Positions 55,585-64,000 of a stretch of DNA of 64,000 nt are shown here, one piece after another. Source of the DNA: JAMXLO01 sp963812075 (GTDB lineage Bacteria > Pseudomonadota > Alphaproteobacteria > Acetobacterales > Acetobacteraceae); the NCBI GenBank assembly GCA_963812075.1, contig CAWETN010000010.1, positions 310,001 to 374,000 on the forward strand. The letters run 5' to 3'. Each line of letters begins with the position of its first letter. Position 1 is the first letter of the stretch. The translations under genes were made by a program, and so were the position numbers. Below the pieces are notes generated by a model. The model was not told the origin of the DNA, did not search any database, and saw nothing but the letters and a program-made list of their open reading frames with translations.

Positions 55585-56373
55585 ATGTCCGAACCGCTGG
55601 TCGAGTATGCGTGCAGCGATCATATCGTCACGATCGCGCTGAACCGGCCGGACAAGCTGAACGCGGTGAACGACGATATGGTACGCGAGATCGCCGCGGC
55701 GCTGAAGCGGTTCGACATCGACGACGATGCGCGCGTCGCCATCCTGTGCGGTCGCGGCCGCGCATTTTCCAGCGGCGCGGATGTGCGGCAGCGGCAGCTC
55801 CGTTCGCGCGAGGAGTTCGCACGCTACGGCGGCGCGCAGGCGCCCGACGCTTCGAGCCACGACCTGCTGCTGCGCGCGGTGAACTGGAAGCCGGTGATAG
55901 CGGCGGTGCATGGTTACGTGTTGGGCCTGGCACTGGGCCTGATGCTGGAATGCGACCTGATCGTCGCCGAGGCGGGCACGAAGTTTCAGGTGACGGAGAC
56001 GCCGCGCGGGCTGTCGGGCGCGAAATACTGGGCGCTGCTGAACTTCCGCGGCGGCGGCGCATTGGCGACCGACGTGGCGCTGACCGGACGCTTCTTCACG
56101 GCCGAGGAGGCACGCGCTGCCAATGTGATCGAGCGTGTGGCGCCGATGGGCGAGCTGATGCCGACTGCGCGCGCCTTGGCCGCGGAGGTGGCGCAGAACC
56201 CACCACTCGGCGTGCGGTCCACGATTCGCGCGCGGCGATACTGCCTGGAACAGCTATCGCGCGACGTGCTGCTCCAGGTGAACCTCGCCAAGCTGCACCT
56301 GACCGAGGATTTTGCAGAGTCGGCGCGCGCCTTCACCGAAAAGCGGCCGGCCGGTCCGTTCAAGGGACGCTGA
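55585..56373 (+). CDS. Enoyl-CoA hydratase/isomerase family protein
   Basis: 262 residues from ATG 55585, preceded by GGGGAG. Crotonase fold: IALNRPDKLNAVNDDMV, the oxyanion-hole segment GRAFSSGADV, and VIAAVHGYVLGLALGLMLECDLI. The glutamate that acts in true hydratases corresponds to the VTETPRGLSG region. It probably hydrates an enoyl-CoA or performs a related crotonase reaction; substrate unknown. Its stop directly abuts the GTG of the next gene, so they are coupled. Confidence 0.9.
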   Translation: MSEPLVEYACSDHIVTIALNRPDKLNAVNDDMVREIAAALKRFDIDDDARVAILCGRGRAFSSGADVRQRQLRSREEFARYGGAQAPDASSHDLLLRAVNWKPVIAAVHGYVLGLALGLMLECDLIVAEAGTKFQVTETPRGLSGAKYWALLNFRGGGALATDVALTGRFFTAEEARAANVIERVAPMGELMPTARALAAEVAQNPPLGVRSTIRARRYCLEQLSRDVLLQVNLAKLHLTEDFAESARAFTEKRPAGPFKGR

Positions 56374-57369
56374 GTGCTCGACCCCGACCGCGCCGGCGGC
56401 ATTCGCCTCAGCGTGGAGGCGGCGCGGGCGTTGGGCGAGGCGGCGCTGCAGCGGATCGGCTATCCGGCGGACGAGGCGGTGATCATCACCGACCAGCTGA
56501 TCGACAATGCGCTGTGCGGCTATCGCTTCGCCAGCCTGCCGCGCATCCTGGCGATCGCCGAGGACGACAAGACAGCGAAGCCGCGTACGCCCGTGCGGAT
56601 CGTTCGCGAGACGCCGGTCTCCGCCATCGTCGATGGCGGCAACAAGGTCGGCTATGTCGCCGCATTCCGTGGCGCGGAGATCGCAGTTGCCAAGGCGCGC
56701 GCGAGCGGTATTGCTATGGTCGGCGTGCACAACAGCTATTACAGCGGGCGCAACGCCTATTACGTGGAGCACATCGTGCGGGCTGGCCTGCTGGCGATCC
56801 ACACCGCGAGCGCCAAACCGCACGTGCTGCCGCCAGGGGGGCGTCGGCCGGCCCTCGGCACCAACCCGTTCAGCATCGGCTTTCCCTCCGCCGACGGGCC
56901 GGTGATCTACGATATCGGCACCGCGTCGCTGATGTGGGGTGAGGTGCTGCTGATGGCACGCCTCGGCCACGCGCTTCCCGAAGGTGTCGGCTTCGATGCC
57001 GAGGGCAATCCGACACGCGATGCGCGCGCGGTGGCACGGGACGGCGGCGTGAGCCCCTTCGGCGGCCACAAGGGCTACGGCCTGTCGTTCGCCATCCAGG
57101 CACTGGGTCTGCTGGCCGGTGCGGCGCTGCCGCGCGGCGACGTGCTGGACTACGGCTTCCTGTTCATCGCGATCGATCCAGCGGTGATGCTGCCGGACTT
57201 TCCCGCGCAGATGGCGGAGCTGGTGGCACGCATCAAATCGACGCCGCGCCAGCCAGGCACAGATGAGATCCGGATCCCGTCGGAACGCGCCTTCCGCGAA
57301 CGCGAGCGGCGGCGCATCGAGGGCATCGTGCTGGACCGCAAGGTGGTGGACGCGCTGAATGCGCTATAG
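56374..57369 (+). CDS. Ldh2-family malate/L-lactate/ureidoglycolate dehydrogenase
   Basis: 331 residues from GTG 56374, no gap from the preceding stop. The Ldh_2 fold is shown by YRFASLPRI, VHNSYYSGRNAYYVEH (catalytic histidine/substrate region), GTNPFSIGFP and SPFGGHKGYGLSFAIQAL. These NAD(P)-dependent enzymes interconvert 2-hydroxy and 2-oxo acids. Substrate unknown; it is placed between a hydratase and an M20 hydrolase. Second cytoplasmic step in the same transcript. Confidence 0.9.
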   Translation: MLDPDRAGGIRLSVEAARALGEAALQRIGYPADEAVIITDQLIDNALCGYRFASLPRILAIAEDDKTAKPRTPVRIVRETPVSAIVDGGNKVGYVAAFRGAEIAVAKARASGIAMVGVHNSYYSGRNAYYVEHIVRAGLLAIHTASAKPHVLPPGGRRPALGTNPFSIGFPSADGPVIYDIGTASLMWGEVLLMARLGHALPEGVGFDAEGNPTRDARAVARDGGVSPFGGHKGYGLSFAIQALGLLAGAALPRGDVLDYGFLFIAIDPAVMLPDFPAQMAELVARIKSTPRQPGTDEIRIPSERAFRERERRRIEGIVLDRKVVDALNAL

Positions 57370-57393
57370 TCAGCGTTTGCCCAGGAGCCCTGC

Positions 57394-58563
57394 ATGACCT
57401 CGCCGATCGACGCGATCCGCCGCTACCACACCGAACTCACCGCGATCCGCCACGACATCCACGCCAATCCGGAGCTTGGGCTGGAGGAGCACCGCACCGC
57501 CGACCTGGTGGCGCGGAAGCTCGAGGAATGGGGCATCGAGGTGCACCGCGGCGTCGGCACCACCGGCGTGGTCGGCGTGCTGCGCTCGGGCAACGGCGAG
57601 GGCACGATCGGGCTGCGCGCCGATATGGATGCGCTGCCGATCGTCGAGGCCAATGACATCCCGTACCGCAGCCGCAACCAGGGCAAGATGCACGCCTGCG
57701 GCCATGACGGCCACACCACCATGCTGCTCGGCGCCGCACGCTATCTGGCGGAGACGCGCAACTTCAACGGCACGGTGAACTTCATCTTCCAGCCGGGCGA
57801 GGAGGGGGTCGGCGGCGCCCTCGCCATGCTGCAGGACGATCTGTTCCAGCGCTTCCCGTGCAACGCGGTCTACGGCATGCACAACCGACCCGGCATGCCG
57901 GTCGGCAAATACGGCATAGCACCGGGCACCGCGATGGCCGGTGGCGGCTTCTTCGACATCACGATCACCGGCAAGGGCGCGCATGGCGCGCGGCCGGAGG
58001 AATCGATCGACCCCGTGCTGGTCGCCTGCCACATCGGCGCGGCGCTGCAGTCGATCGTGGCGCGCAACGTGTCGGCGCGGGACACCGCCGTGCTCAGTGT
58101 CACGCGCATCCTGTCCGGCGATGCCTACAACGTCATCCCGCAGACCGCGACGATGGGCGGCACGGTACGGACGATGAAGCGTGAGACAATGACGCTTGTC
58201 GAGCAGGCGATGCGCCGCATCGTGACCGGCGTGGCGTCCGGCTTCGGTGCGACGGCCGAAGTGGACTTCCGGCTGATCTTCGCTCCGCTGGTCAACCACG
58301 ATGCCGAGTTCAATGCGATCGCCGACGCGGCCGCCGAACTGGTGGGCGACAACAACATCAACCGCCAGCAGGCGCCGGCGCAGGCATCGGAGGACTTCGC
58401 CTTCATGCTGGAGAAGGTGCCGGGCGCCTACATCAACCTTGGCAACGGTGAAAGCGCGGCGGTGCACAACCATCATTACAATTTCAACGATGAGGCGATT
58501 CCGTTCGGGTCGGCGCTGTTCGCGCGGCTGGTCGAACGGCAGTTGCCACGCGGCACCGAATGA
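57394..58563 (+). CDS. M20-family amidohydrolase (hippurate hydrolase/IAA-amino acid hydrolase type)
   Basis: 389 residues, preceded by AGGAG. RHDIHANPELGLEEHRTADLV at the start, metal ligands in RADMDALPI and KMHACGHDGHTTMLLG (two-metal site), QPGEEGVGGA with the catalytic glutamate, and the dimerisation domain VNHDAEFNAI. It cleaves N-acyl amino acids to acid plus amino acid in the cytoplasm. It follows the Ldh2 gene by 24 nt. Confidence 0.94.
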   Translation: MTSPIDAIRRYHTELTAIRHDIHANPELGLEEHRTADLVARKLEEWGIEVHRGVGTTGVVGVLRSGNGEGTIGLRADMDALPIVEANDIPYRSRNQGKMHACGHDGHTTMLLGAARYLAETRNFNGTVNFIFQPGEEGVGGALAMLQDDLFQRFPCNAVYGMHNRPGMPVGKYGIAPGTAMAGGGFFDITITGKGAHGARPEESIDPVLVACHIGAALQSIVARNVSARDTAVLSVTRILSGDAYNVIPQTATMGGTVRTMKRETMTLVEQAMRRIVTGVASGFGATAEVDFRLIFAPLVNHDAEFNAIADAAAELVGDNNINRQQAPAQASEDFAFMLEKVPGAYINLGNGESAAVHNHHYNFNDEAIPFGSALFARLVERQLPRGTE

Positions 58564-58577
58564 TCGAGGAGGAAACC

Positions 58578-59435
58578 ATGCTGAAGTTTGGCGCGGCGAT
58601 GTTCTTCACCGACTACTCGATGGCACCGGGCGAACTCGGCAAGGCGCTGGAGGAACGCGGCTTCGAATCGGTGTGGGCGCCCGAGCATTCGCACATCCCG
58701 CTGTCGCGCAAGACGCCGCCGGCGGGCGGCGGCGAGCTGGCGAAGAAGTACTACGACACGATGGACCCGTTCGTGACGCTGACCATGGCCGCGGCGGCAA
58801 CGAAGACGCTGAAGGTGGCGACCGGCGTGTGCCTGGTCGCGCAGCGCGATCCGATCCAGACCGCCAAGCTGGTCGCGTCGATCGACCAGGTGTCGGGCGG
58901 CCGCTTCCTGTTCGGCATCGGCAACGGCTGGAACCAGGATGAGATGGAGAACCACGGCACCGTGTTCAAATCGCGCCACAAGCTGGCGCGCGAACGGGTC
59001 GAGGCGATGAAGGAGATCTGGACGAAGTCGAAGCCGGAATACCACGGCGAGTTCGTCAATTTCGATCCCATGATGGCCTGGCCGAAGCCGGTGCAGAAGC
59101 CGCATCCGCCGGTCATCGTCGGCGGCGCGTTCCCGTATTCCGCGCGCCGCGCGATCCGCTACGGCGACGGCTGGATCCCGCACGCGGCACGCAGCACCTA
59201 CGCCGAGATCGCCGACATGCTGCCCGAGTTCCGCAAGATGGCGGAGGAGGCGAAACGCGATCCGAAGTCGATCGAGATCACGGTGTGGGGTCCGAAGCAG
59301 GATGCCGACCTGATGAAGCGCTACCAGGACCTTGGCGTCTCGCGTGTGGTGTTCAATCTGGAATCGGAGAAGGCGGACGCCGTCCTGCCGGTGATCGACG
59401 GCTGGGCGAAACTGGTGACGCAGGTCAACCGCTGA
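58578..59435 (+). CDS. LLM-class flavin/F420-dependent oxidoreductase
   Basis: 285 residues from ATG 58578, preceded by AGGAGGAAACC; a start at 58560 overlapping the M20 stop is less likely. Luciferase-like TIM barrel with FESVWAPEHSHIP, VATGVCLVAQRDPIQTAKLVAS, FGIGNGWNQDEM and PVIVGGAFPYSARRAIRYGDGW, matching the TIGR03619-like F420 group. It may use FMN or F420; no F420 genes are in view. Last clear enzyme of the catabolic run. Confidence 0.9.
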   Translation: MLKFGAAMFFTDYSMAPGELGKALEERGFESVWAPEHSHIPLSRKTPPAGGGELAKKYYDTMDPFVTLTMAAAATKTLKVATGVCLVAQRDPIQTAKLVASIDQVSGGRFLFGIGNGWNQDEMENHGTVFKSRHKLARERVEAMKEIWTKSKPEYHGEFVNFDPMMAWPKPVQKPHPPVIVGGAFPYSARRAIRYGDGWIPHAARSTYAEIADMLPEFRKMAEEAKRDPKSIEITVWGPKQDADLMKRYQDLGVSRVVFNLESEKADAVLPVIDGWAKLVTQVNR

Positions 59436-59467
59436 GCCGGAGGTTCATTCCCTATGGCATCGACCGC

Positions 59468-60028
59468 GTGCCGCGCGACCCGCGGCTGCGCTGTGTCGAG
59501 GTAGACGAGAGGCCGCTGCGGCTCAACAGTGAGCCGGTGCCGGCGGACGCGATGCCGCCGGCGCCCGGTGATCATGCGGCGCGCGTGGCGACGGCAATCG
59601 CGTGGCTCGAGGGGCAGTGCGGCGATTACGCGCCGCTGCGCCGACAGTTCATCGCGACCTACTTTCGCTCGATCGGCGCGCAGATCGAGGCACGCAGGGA
59701 GGAACTCGCGGCGCGCCTGCGACCCTACGAGGGGCTTTACGCACCCGAGGACTACGTTTGGTCGGCGCTGCGGCCGCTGCCGCGTGGGTGGGTCTTGGCA
59801 GGCGACCGGTGGCTGCCGGCGGACATGGTGTTCTGGGATGGCCGGCAGCCGTTCGCGATCGAGCTCGGGACGCGCGACACCGAGCGGCACAGGGCGCTGC
59901 TCGCCGCCGGGATCGCCGCCTGCCGGATAGACCCGACCGACATCGCGCCGGCTGACTTCCTGCGGTTGCCGGAGCTCGAGAGCCTGCCCTCAAGCCCGTT
60001 CCGGCGCCCGATGCCGCGGATCGACTGA
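59468..60028 (+). CDS. Protein of unknown function following the luciferase-like gene
   Basis: At least 186 residues. The coding-like frame continues upstream (FIPYGIDRVPRD) and the true start is unclear: no ATG fits, GTG 59468 is the first standard codon after the preceding stop, and GGAGG at 59439-59443 is too far from it. The middle is helical (AIAWLEGQCGDYAPLRRQFIAT, IGAQIEARREELAARL). DMVFWDGRQPFAIELGTRDTERH faintly recalls a PD-(D/E)xK nuclease core but lacks the lysine. Function unknown. Confidence 0.6.
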   Translation: MPRDPRLRCVEVDERPLRLNSEPVPADAMPPAPGDHAARVATAIAWLEGQCGDYAPLRRQFIATYFRSIGAQIEARREELAARLRPYEGLYAPEDYVWSALRPLPRGWVLAGDRWLPADMVFWDGRQPFAIELGTRDTERHRALLAAGIAACRIDPTDIAPADFLRLPELESLPSSPFRRPMPRID

Positions 60029-60037
60029 ACCGCCGGA

Positions 60038-61885
60038 TCACTCGCCCGACAGTTCGCGCCGTCGCCGGTCCAACTCTTCGCTGTAGCGCCGCAGCGCGTA
60101 CTGCTCGGTCAGCAGGCCGATCACCCGCCGCGCCTCGGCGCTGTCCACCACCGCCAGCGCGTCGCTCTCGGCGTTCTCGAACATCGCGACCGCTTCCTTG
60201 ATCGTCATCTGCGGCAGCAGCACCGTGTCCATGTAGTGCAGCAGGTCGCGGACATGATGGTTCTCGTCCGCGTCGGCATGCACCTCGGCCGGATGCAGGA
60301 TGCCGGCATACCGGTCGTCCTCGTCCAGCACCACGACCCGCTGATAGGCACCCAGCGGGAAGTCGCGCTTGAAGGCGGCGATCGGCGTGTCGGCGCGCAC
60401 CGTCCGCATCTCCCGGCGCATCATCCGACCCACTGTCAGGTTGCGCATCCAGCCGATGTCGACCGCGCTGCGGATCGCCTCGCCGCGCAAATGGAAGCGC
60501 CAGGTGGCGAACGAGTAGCCGAAGGTCCGCCGTACCGTCAGCGCCGAGATCACACAGGCGGCGAGCACGGCGACGGTCAGCGGCAGGCTGCCGGTGCTCT
60601 CCAGCGCCAGGAAGCCCATGGTCAACGGTCCGCCGATGATCGCCACGGCCAGTCCGCTCATCCCGACCAGGGCGCACACCACCGGCGAAACGGCGTGCGC
60701 CGTGCTGACGATAGCGAGCGCGCCGGCGAATGCCTTGCCGACCAGAGCGCCGAGGAACAGCGAGGCGAAGAACAGGCCGCCGCGGAATCCAGAGCCGATC
60801 GAGATCGCCGAGGCGATCGACTTCAGCACTACCAGCAGCGTGACGTGCGTCAACGTATAGGGCGCCTCGATCACCACGCCCAGCGCGCCGTGGCCCGAGG
60901 ACAGCACGGCCGGCGTCACCAGCGCCAGCGCCCCGACGGCGAGGCCGCCGCACATCGGACGCAGCCAGCCCGGAGCGCCGCTGCGGCGGAACAGTTCCTC
61001 GGTCAGGGTCACGCCGCGCATGATGGCGATGCCGATCAGGGCGCACACCATGCCAAGCGCCAGGATCGGGATGTAGTCGAGCGTTTCGACCCGCGTGGGG
61101 ATCTGCAGAATGAGATCGAACGGCGCGTTGCCGAGCGCGTTGACCACGGCGACCGCCACGATGGCGGCGACCGCGACCGGGGCGAAAGTGCCGAGGGAGT
61201 AGGTGCCGATCACCAGTTCGAAGGCGTAGAACGCGCCGGTGAGCGGCGCATCGAAGGCGCCGGCGATGGCGGCCGAGGCGCCGCAGCCGACGAGCAGCCG
61301 CAGGTCGTTGCGCCGCACGCGGAACATGCGGCCGAAGCGGGACGCCATGGCGGAGCCGATCTGGGTGTAGCCGGCCTCCAGCCCGATCGACGCGCCGACG
61401 CCGTTAGAGATGATCGTCTGAGCCACCACGATCAGGCTGTCGTTCAGCGACATGCGCCCGCCGTAGAGCGCGTTGGCCTCGATCGGGTCCACCGCCCGCC
61501 GCGGATGGTAGCGCACGATCGCCAGGCCGAGCAGGCCCAGCAGCAGCCCGCCCAAGGTGGGCACGACGACGGTGCGGATCGGATCGAGCTCGACCATCGC
61601 ACTGAGGCGCTCGCCGGGTCCGATCCGGAACAGCAGTTCGTGGACCAGCTGCGTCGTCTCGGTCATCAGCCACACGGCGATGCCGGCGCCGCAGCCGATG
61701 AACGCCGCCAGCACGGACAGCCAGATCTCGTCGGTGCGGACCAGCGCGCGCAGCGTGAGCGGTGCATGCAGCACCGCGTCGCCGAAGGCGCGGCGGCGGC
61801 GATGCGCGCGCGTGGACGCAGTTCTCCCCGCTTGCGGGGCCGCCGGGGCGCCCACGATCGTTGAGTCGCCAGGAAGTGTCGACAT
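60038..61885 (-). CDS. ClC-family chloride channel/antiporter with C-terminal CBS domains
   Basis: 615 residues from ATG 61885. The membrane part (about 50-430) has the ClC signatures GVGASIGLEAGYTQ, carrying the gating glutamate, and GSGFRGGLFFASLFLG for the selectivity filter. Two CBS domains follow (about 475-600: MRREMRTVRADTPIAAFKRDF and LLPQMTIKEAVAMFENAE), which often bind adenine nucleotides. It could exchange chloride or fluoride for protons. Monocistronic. Confidence 0.92.
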   Translation of the reverse strand: MSTLPGDSTIVGAPAAPQAGRTASTRAHRRRRAFGDAVLHAPLTLRALVRTDEIWLSVLAAFIGCGAGIAVWLMTETTQLVHELLFRIGPGERLSAMVELDPIRTVVVPTLGGLLLGLLGLAIVRYHPRRAVDPIEANALYGGRMSLNDSLIVVAQTIISNGVGASIGLEAGYTQIGSAMASRFGRMFRVRRNDLRLLVGCGASAAIAGAFDAPLTGAFYAFELVIGTYSLGTFAPVAVAAIVAVAVVNALGNAPFDLILQIPTRVETLDYIPILALGMVCALIGIAIMRGVTLTEELFRRSGAPGWLRPMCGGLAVGALALVTPAVLSSGHGALGVVIEAPYTLTHVTLLVVLKSIASAISIGSGFRGGLFFASLFLGALVGKAFAGALAIVSTAHAVSPVVCALVGMSGLAVAIIGGPLTMGFLALESTGSLPLTVAVLAACVISALTVRRTFGYSFATWRFHLRGEAIRSAVDIGWMRNLTVGRMMRREMRTVRADTPIAAFKRDFPLGAYQRVVVLDEDDRYAGILHPAEVHADADENHHVRDLLHYMDTVLLPQMTIKEAVAMFENAESDALAVVDSAEARRVIGLLTEQYALRRYSEELDRRRRELSGE

Positions 61886-61993
61886 GCGCGACGTCCAGCG
61901 GGGCCAGCGAAAGACGGCCATTCTTGGGACCTGCGCGCCGGTGGATCAACCGCTGTCTGTCGTTTTGTTACCTGGTGTGGTAAATTTAACCGC

Positions 61994-62995
61994 TCATCCA
62001 GGGAGCGTCGGAAGGCCCCTTTCCTGGCGGGTCGCCTCCAGGTCGTCCTCGACGAAGGCCCGTATGACCTCGACCACCGGCTCGTGCGCGGCAAAGCCCA
62101 GGGTATGGGCGCGCATCGGCTCGAAGGTCGGCGGCCACAGACCGACGATCGATGCGATGTCCTGGTCCTCGACGCGGCGGACCAGCGCCGATGCACCCGG
62201 CCTCACCTCGTCGAGCGCCTGCAGCAGGTGCGCGATCGTGGTGCTGATACCGGGTGGCGTGATGCTGCGGTCGAGGCCCATCGCTGAGGTATCCATGGCG
62301 GCGGCGTGCAGCAGCCAGTCGACGGCGCGCCGCGGGCTGCACACCCACGCGGCAAAGGCGTCCGGAACCGGGAGATCCGCCGGTTGCCCCAGCAGGGGCT
62401 CGCGGACGATCGCGGAGAAGAACGAGCTTGCGGCGCGGTTGGGCCGCCCCGGCCGGACGATCACGGTGGGCAGCCGGATCGACACCGCGTCCATGAAGCC
62501 GCGCCGGGAGGCGTCGGCCAGGATGAGTTCCGCGGCGGCCTTTTGGGCGCCATAGCTGTTGGACGGCACCTGCCGCGCATCGTCGTCGAGCACCGCATCC
62601 TGGCCGCCGGAGAAGCTGGCCACCGACGAGGTGAACACCACACGCGGTGGGCGGCCGCCGGCGGCGGTCTGCCGGCGACACGCATCGACGACCGCGTCGG
62701 TGCCGCGCAGGTTGACGCGTCGCCCAAGGTCGTAATCGGCCTCGGCCTGCGCCGATACGACGGCAGCGAGGTGAAAGACGACGTCGGTGCCGGCCGGGAC
62801 CGCGGCAGCCGGCAGGTCGACGATGTCGCCGGCGAGGGCGGTGACCGGAAACCGCGCGTCCGGTTTCGGTGGCGTGGCGAGGTCGAACAGCGTCAGCCCG
62901 GTGACGGGTTGGTCGCCGAGCCTGCCGTCCCGGGCCAACCGGGTTGCCAGCTTGCGGCCGAGGAAGCCGCCACCGCCCAGGATCGCAATCTTCAT
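61994..62995 (-). CDS. denD: NAD-dependent SDR, D-erythronate dehydrogenase (DenD)-like
   Basis: 333 residues from ATG 62995, preceded by AGGAGG. Rossmann motif AILGGGGFLGRKLA, catalytic serine in VVFTSSVASF and YxxxK in SYGAQKAAAEL. The pattern matches DenD, which oxidises D-erythronate at C2 for entry into central metabolism; a uronate or other acid sugar is possible. The partner kinase and isomerase (DenK/OtnC/OtnI) are not adjacent. Divergent from the ammonia-lyase gene. Confidence 0.85.
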   Translation of the reverse strand: MKIAILGGGGFLGRKLATRLARDGRLGDQPVTGLTLFDLATPPKPDARFPVTALAGDIVDLPAAAVPAGTDVVFHLAAVVSAQAEADYDLGRRVNLRGTDAVVDACRRQTAAGGRPPRVVFTSSVASFSGGQDAVLDDDARQVPSNSYGAQKAAAELILADASRRGFMDAVSIRLPTVIVRPGRPNRAASSFFSAIVREPLLGQPADLPVPDAFAAWVCSPRRAVDWLLHAAAMDTSAMGLDRSITPPGISTTIAHLLQALDEVRPGASALVRRVEDQDIASIVGLWPPTFEPMRAHTLGFAAHEPVVEVIRAFVEDDLEATRQERGLPTLPG

Positions 62996-63071
62996 CAGGG
63001 CCTCCTGACATAAAGGTCGCACGATTGCACCGCCCCATGAAGCGGTCCACCGTACCGCGATGCTAGGTCCG

Positions 63072-64000
63072 ATGCCCTTCCGTCTGTTCGCCAATCCCCG
63101 TTGCGGGAAGCCGGTGGCGGACGTGCTGCCGGACGCCGGGTTCCGGCAGGCCAAGGCGGCGATCACGGCCTGGGACGGCTACGTGGCGACGCCGCTGCAC
63201 GATCTGCCGGCGCTCGCCCAAGGTGCCGGCCTTGGCACCGTGCGATTGAAGGATGAGGCGACGCGCTTCGGCCTCGGCAGCTTCAAGGCGCTGGGGGGCG
63301 CCCATGCGGTCGCGTTGGCGGTGGCCGAAGCGGGCGGTGCCGCGCTCACCGTCACCTGTGCGACCGACGGCAATCATGGGCGCGCTGTGGCCTGGGGCGC
63401 GCAACGACTGGGCTGCGGCTGCGTGATCTTTGTCCACACGGGCGTCAGCCAGGGCCGCGTGGATGCGATCGCCCGCTATGGTGCCGACGTGCGCCGCGTG
63501 GCCGGCACCTACGACGACGCGGTCCGCGAGGCAGCGCGGCAGGCGAAGGCGAATGGCTGGTGCCTGGTGTCCGACACCTCGTGGTCCGGCTATGTGGATG
63601 TGCCGCGCCAGATCATGCAGGGCTACCGGGTGATGGCGGACGAGGCCGCCGAGCAGTGGACCGGCCCGCCGCCGACGCATGTGTTTGTACAGGGCGGGGT
63701 CGGTGGCGTGGCTGCCGCGGTGTCGGTGCATATGCGCGCACGCTTCCAGCCGGTACCGGCTTTGATCGTGGTGGAACCGGATCGCGCCGCCTGCCTTCTG
63801 GCGAGCGCCGAACTCGGTGCGCCGGCCACGGTGCCCGGCGATCTCGACACCCTGATGGCGGGGCTTGCCTGCGGTGAGCCGAGCCTGCTGGCCTGGCAGG
63901 AACTGGACCATGCGGCTGCGGCCTTCATGGCGATCCCCGACGAGGCGGCTGTCGCCTGTATGCGGTTGCTCGCGGGGCACGGGGTCCTTGGCGGCGAGTT
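63072..64000 (+). CDS. dpaL: 2,3-diaminopropionate ammonia-lyase, 5' part
   Basis: The frame is open to the end of the window, 309 residues visible from ATG 63072 (MPFRLFANPR); ATG 63060 is also possible. Fold-type II PLP enzyme: the PLP lysine in FGLGSFKALGG, the ATDGNHGRAVAWGAQ motif, and the glycine loop VQGGVGGVAAAV. It splits 2,3-diaminopropionate (and often D-serine) into pyruvate and ammonia. The remaining ~70 residues lie outside the window. Confidence 0.9.
   Translation, partial: MPFRLFANPRCGKPVADVLPDAGFRQAKAAITAWDGYVATPLHDLPALAQGAGLGTVRLKDEATRFGLGSFKALGGAHAVALAVAEAGGAALTVTCATDGNHGRAVAWGAQRLGCGCVIFVHTGVSQGRVDAIARYGADVRRVAGTYDDAVREAARQAKANGWCLVSDTSWSGYVDVPRQIMQGYRVMADEAAEQWTGPPPTHVFVQGGVGGVAAAVSVHMRARFQPVPALIVVEPDRAACLLASAELGAPATVPGDLDTLMAGLACGEPSLLAWQELDHAAAAFMAIPDEAAVACMRLLAGHGVLGGE

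Overview
This is 64 kb of high-GC chromosomal DNA from an aerobic, heterotrophic alphaproteobacterium, probably of the Rhodospirillales/Acetobacteraceae type. I infer this from the strong G/C third-position bias, the gene families present (single-chain NADP-isocitrate dehydrogenase, MmsA, a pssA-psd pair, TypA, ClpB) and a palindromic intergenic element of a kind common in alphaproteobacteria. I found no rRNA, tRNA, CRISPR array, insertion sequence or prophage.

Layout. 1-831 is the 3' part of an HldE-like heptose kinase whose nucleotidyltransferase domain has lost its catalytic histidines. 905-5786 (minus) is a branched-chain amino acid/amide type ABC importer (binding protein, LivH, a LivM-LivG fusion, LivF). 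6146-9447 holds an SRPBCC protein, a class III adenylate cyclase, a GST and two small exported proteins. 9708-17520 contains an aldo-keto reductase, two tandem exported YtcJ-type amidohydrolases, remnants of sugE and of an S58 peptidase, an exported amidase and an outer-membrane beta-barrel protein. 17686-24486 has an enolase-superfamily enzyme, a PfkB kinase, an EmrAB-type efflux pair and an orphan peptide-type binding protein. 24701-34379 has a glyoxalase-like protein, a MazF toxin-antitoxin pair, TypA, a DUF169 protein, a large glycosidase-like repeat protein, MmsA and an MFS transporter. 34577-39699 (minus) reads dienelactone hydrolase, LutB, LutC, MFS, Smr, XRE regulator. 40191-44424 has monomeric isocitrate dehydrogenase, small proteins, a dead NUDIX gene and a UspA protein. 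44438-47918 (minus) is psd-pssA-pyrD-HAD. 47985-53374 includes a ferritin-like protein, a MOSC protein, ClpB and an acetyltransferase. 53532-59435 is a catabolic run (molybdopterin oxidoreductase, enoyl-CoA hydratase, LDH2-type dehydrogenase, M20 amidohydrolase, luciferase-like oxidoreductase). 60038-64000 has a ClC channel, a DenD-like dehydrogenase and the 5' part of a diaminopropionate ammonia-lyase.

How the genes fit together. Most of the window is catabolic. Exported amidase and amidohydrolases could release amines and acids outside the cytoplasm, with a Liv importer and an outer-membrane barrel nearby; this link is inferred from content, not shown. The lactate-type (LutBC), semialdehyde (MmsA), hydratase, LDH2 and M20 enzymes suggest use of varied organic acids and amides. 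Housekeeping genes (psd, pssA, pyrD, typA, clpB, icd) are scattered between them.

Frame problems. Four otherwise intact genes (aldo-keto reductase, emrB, lutC, pyrD) are broken by five single-base insertions. Each lies beside an identical base, and removing it restores a protein of normal family length. That pattern suggests sequence or assembly error more than gene death. By contrast the sugE, S58 and NUDIX remnants show deletions or stops and look truly decayed. The segments at about 905-5786 and 10661-17520 look less GC-rich than their surroundings and may have been acquired.
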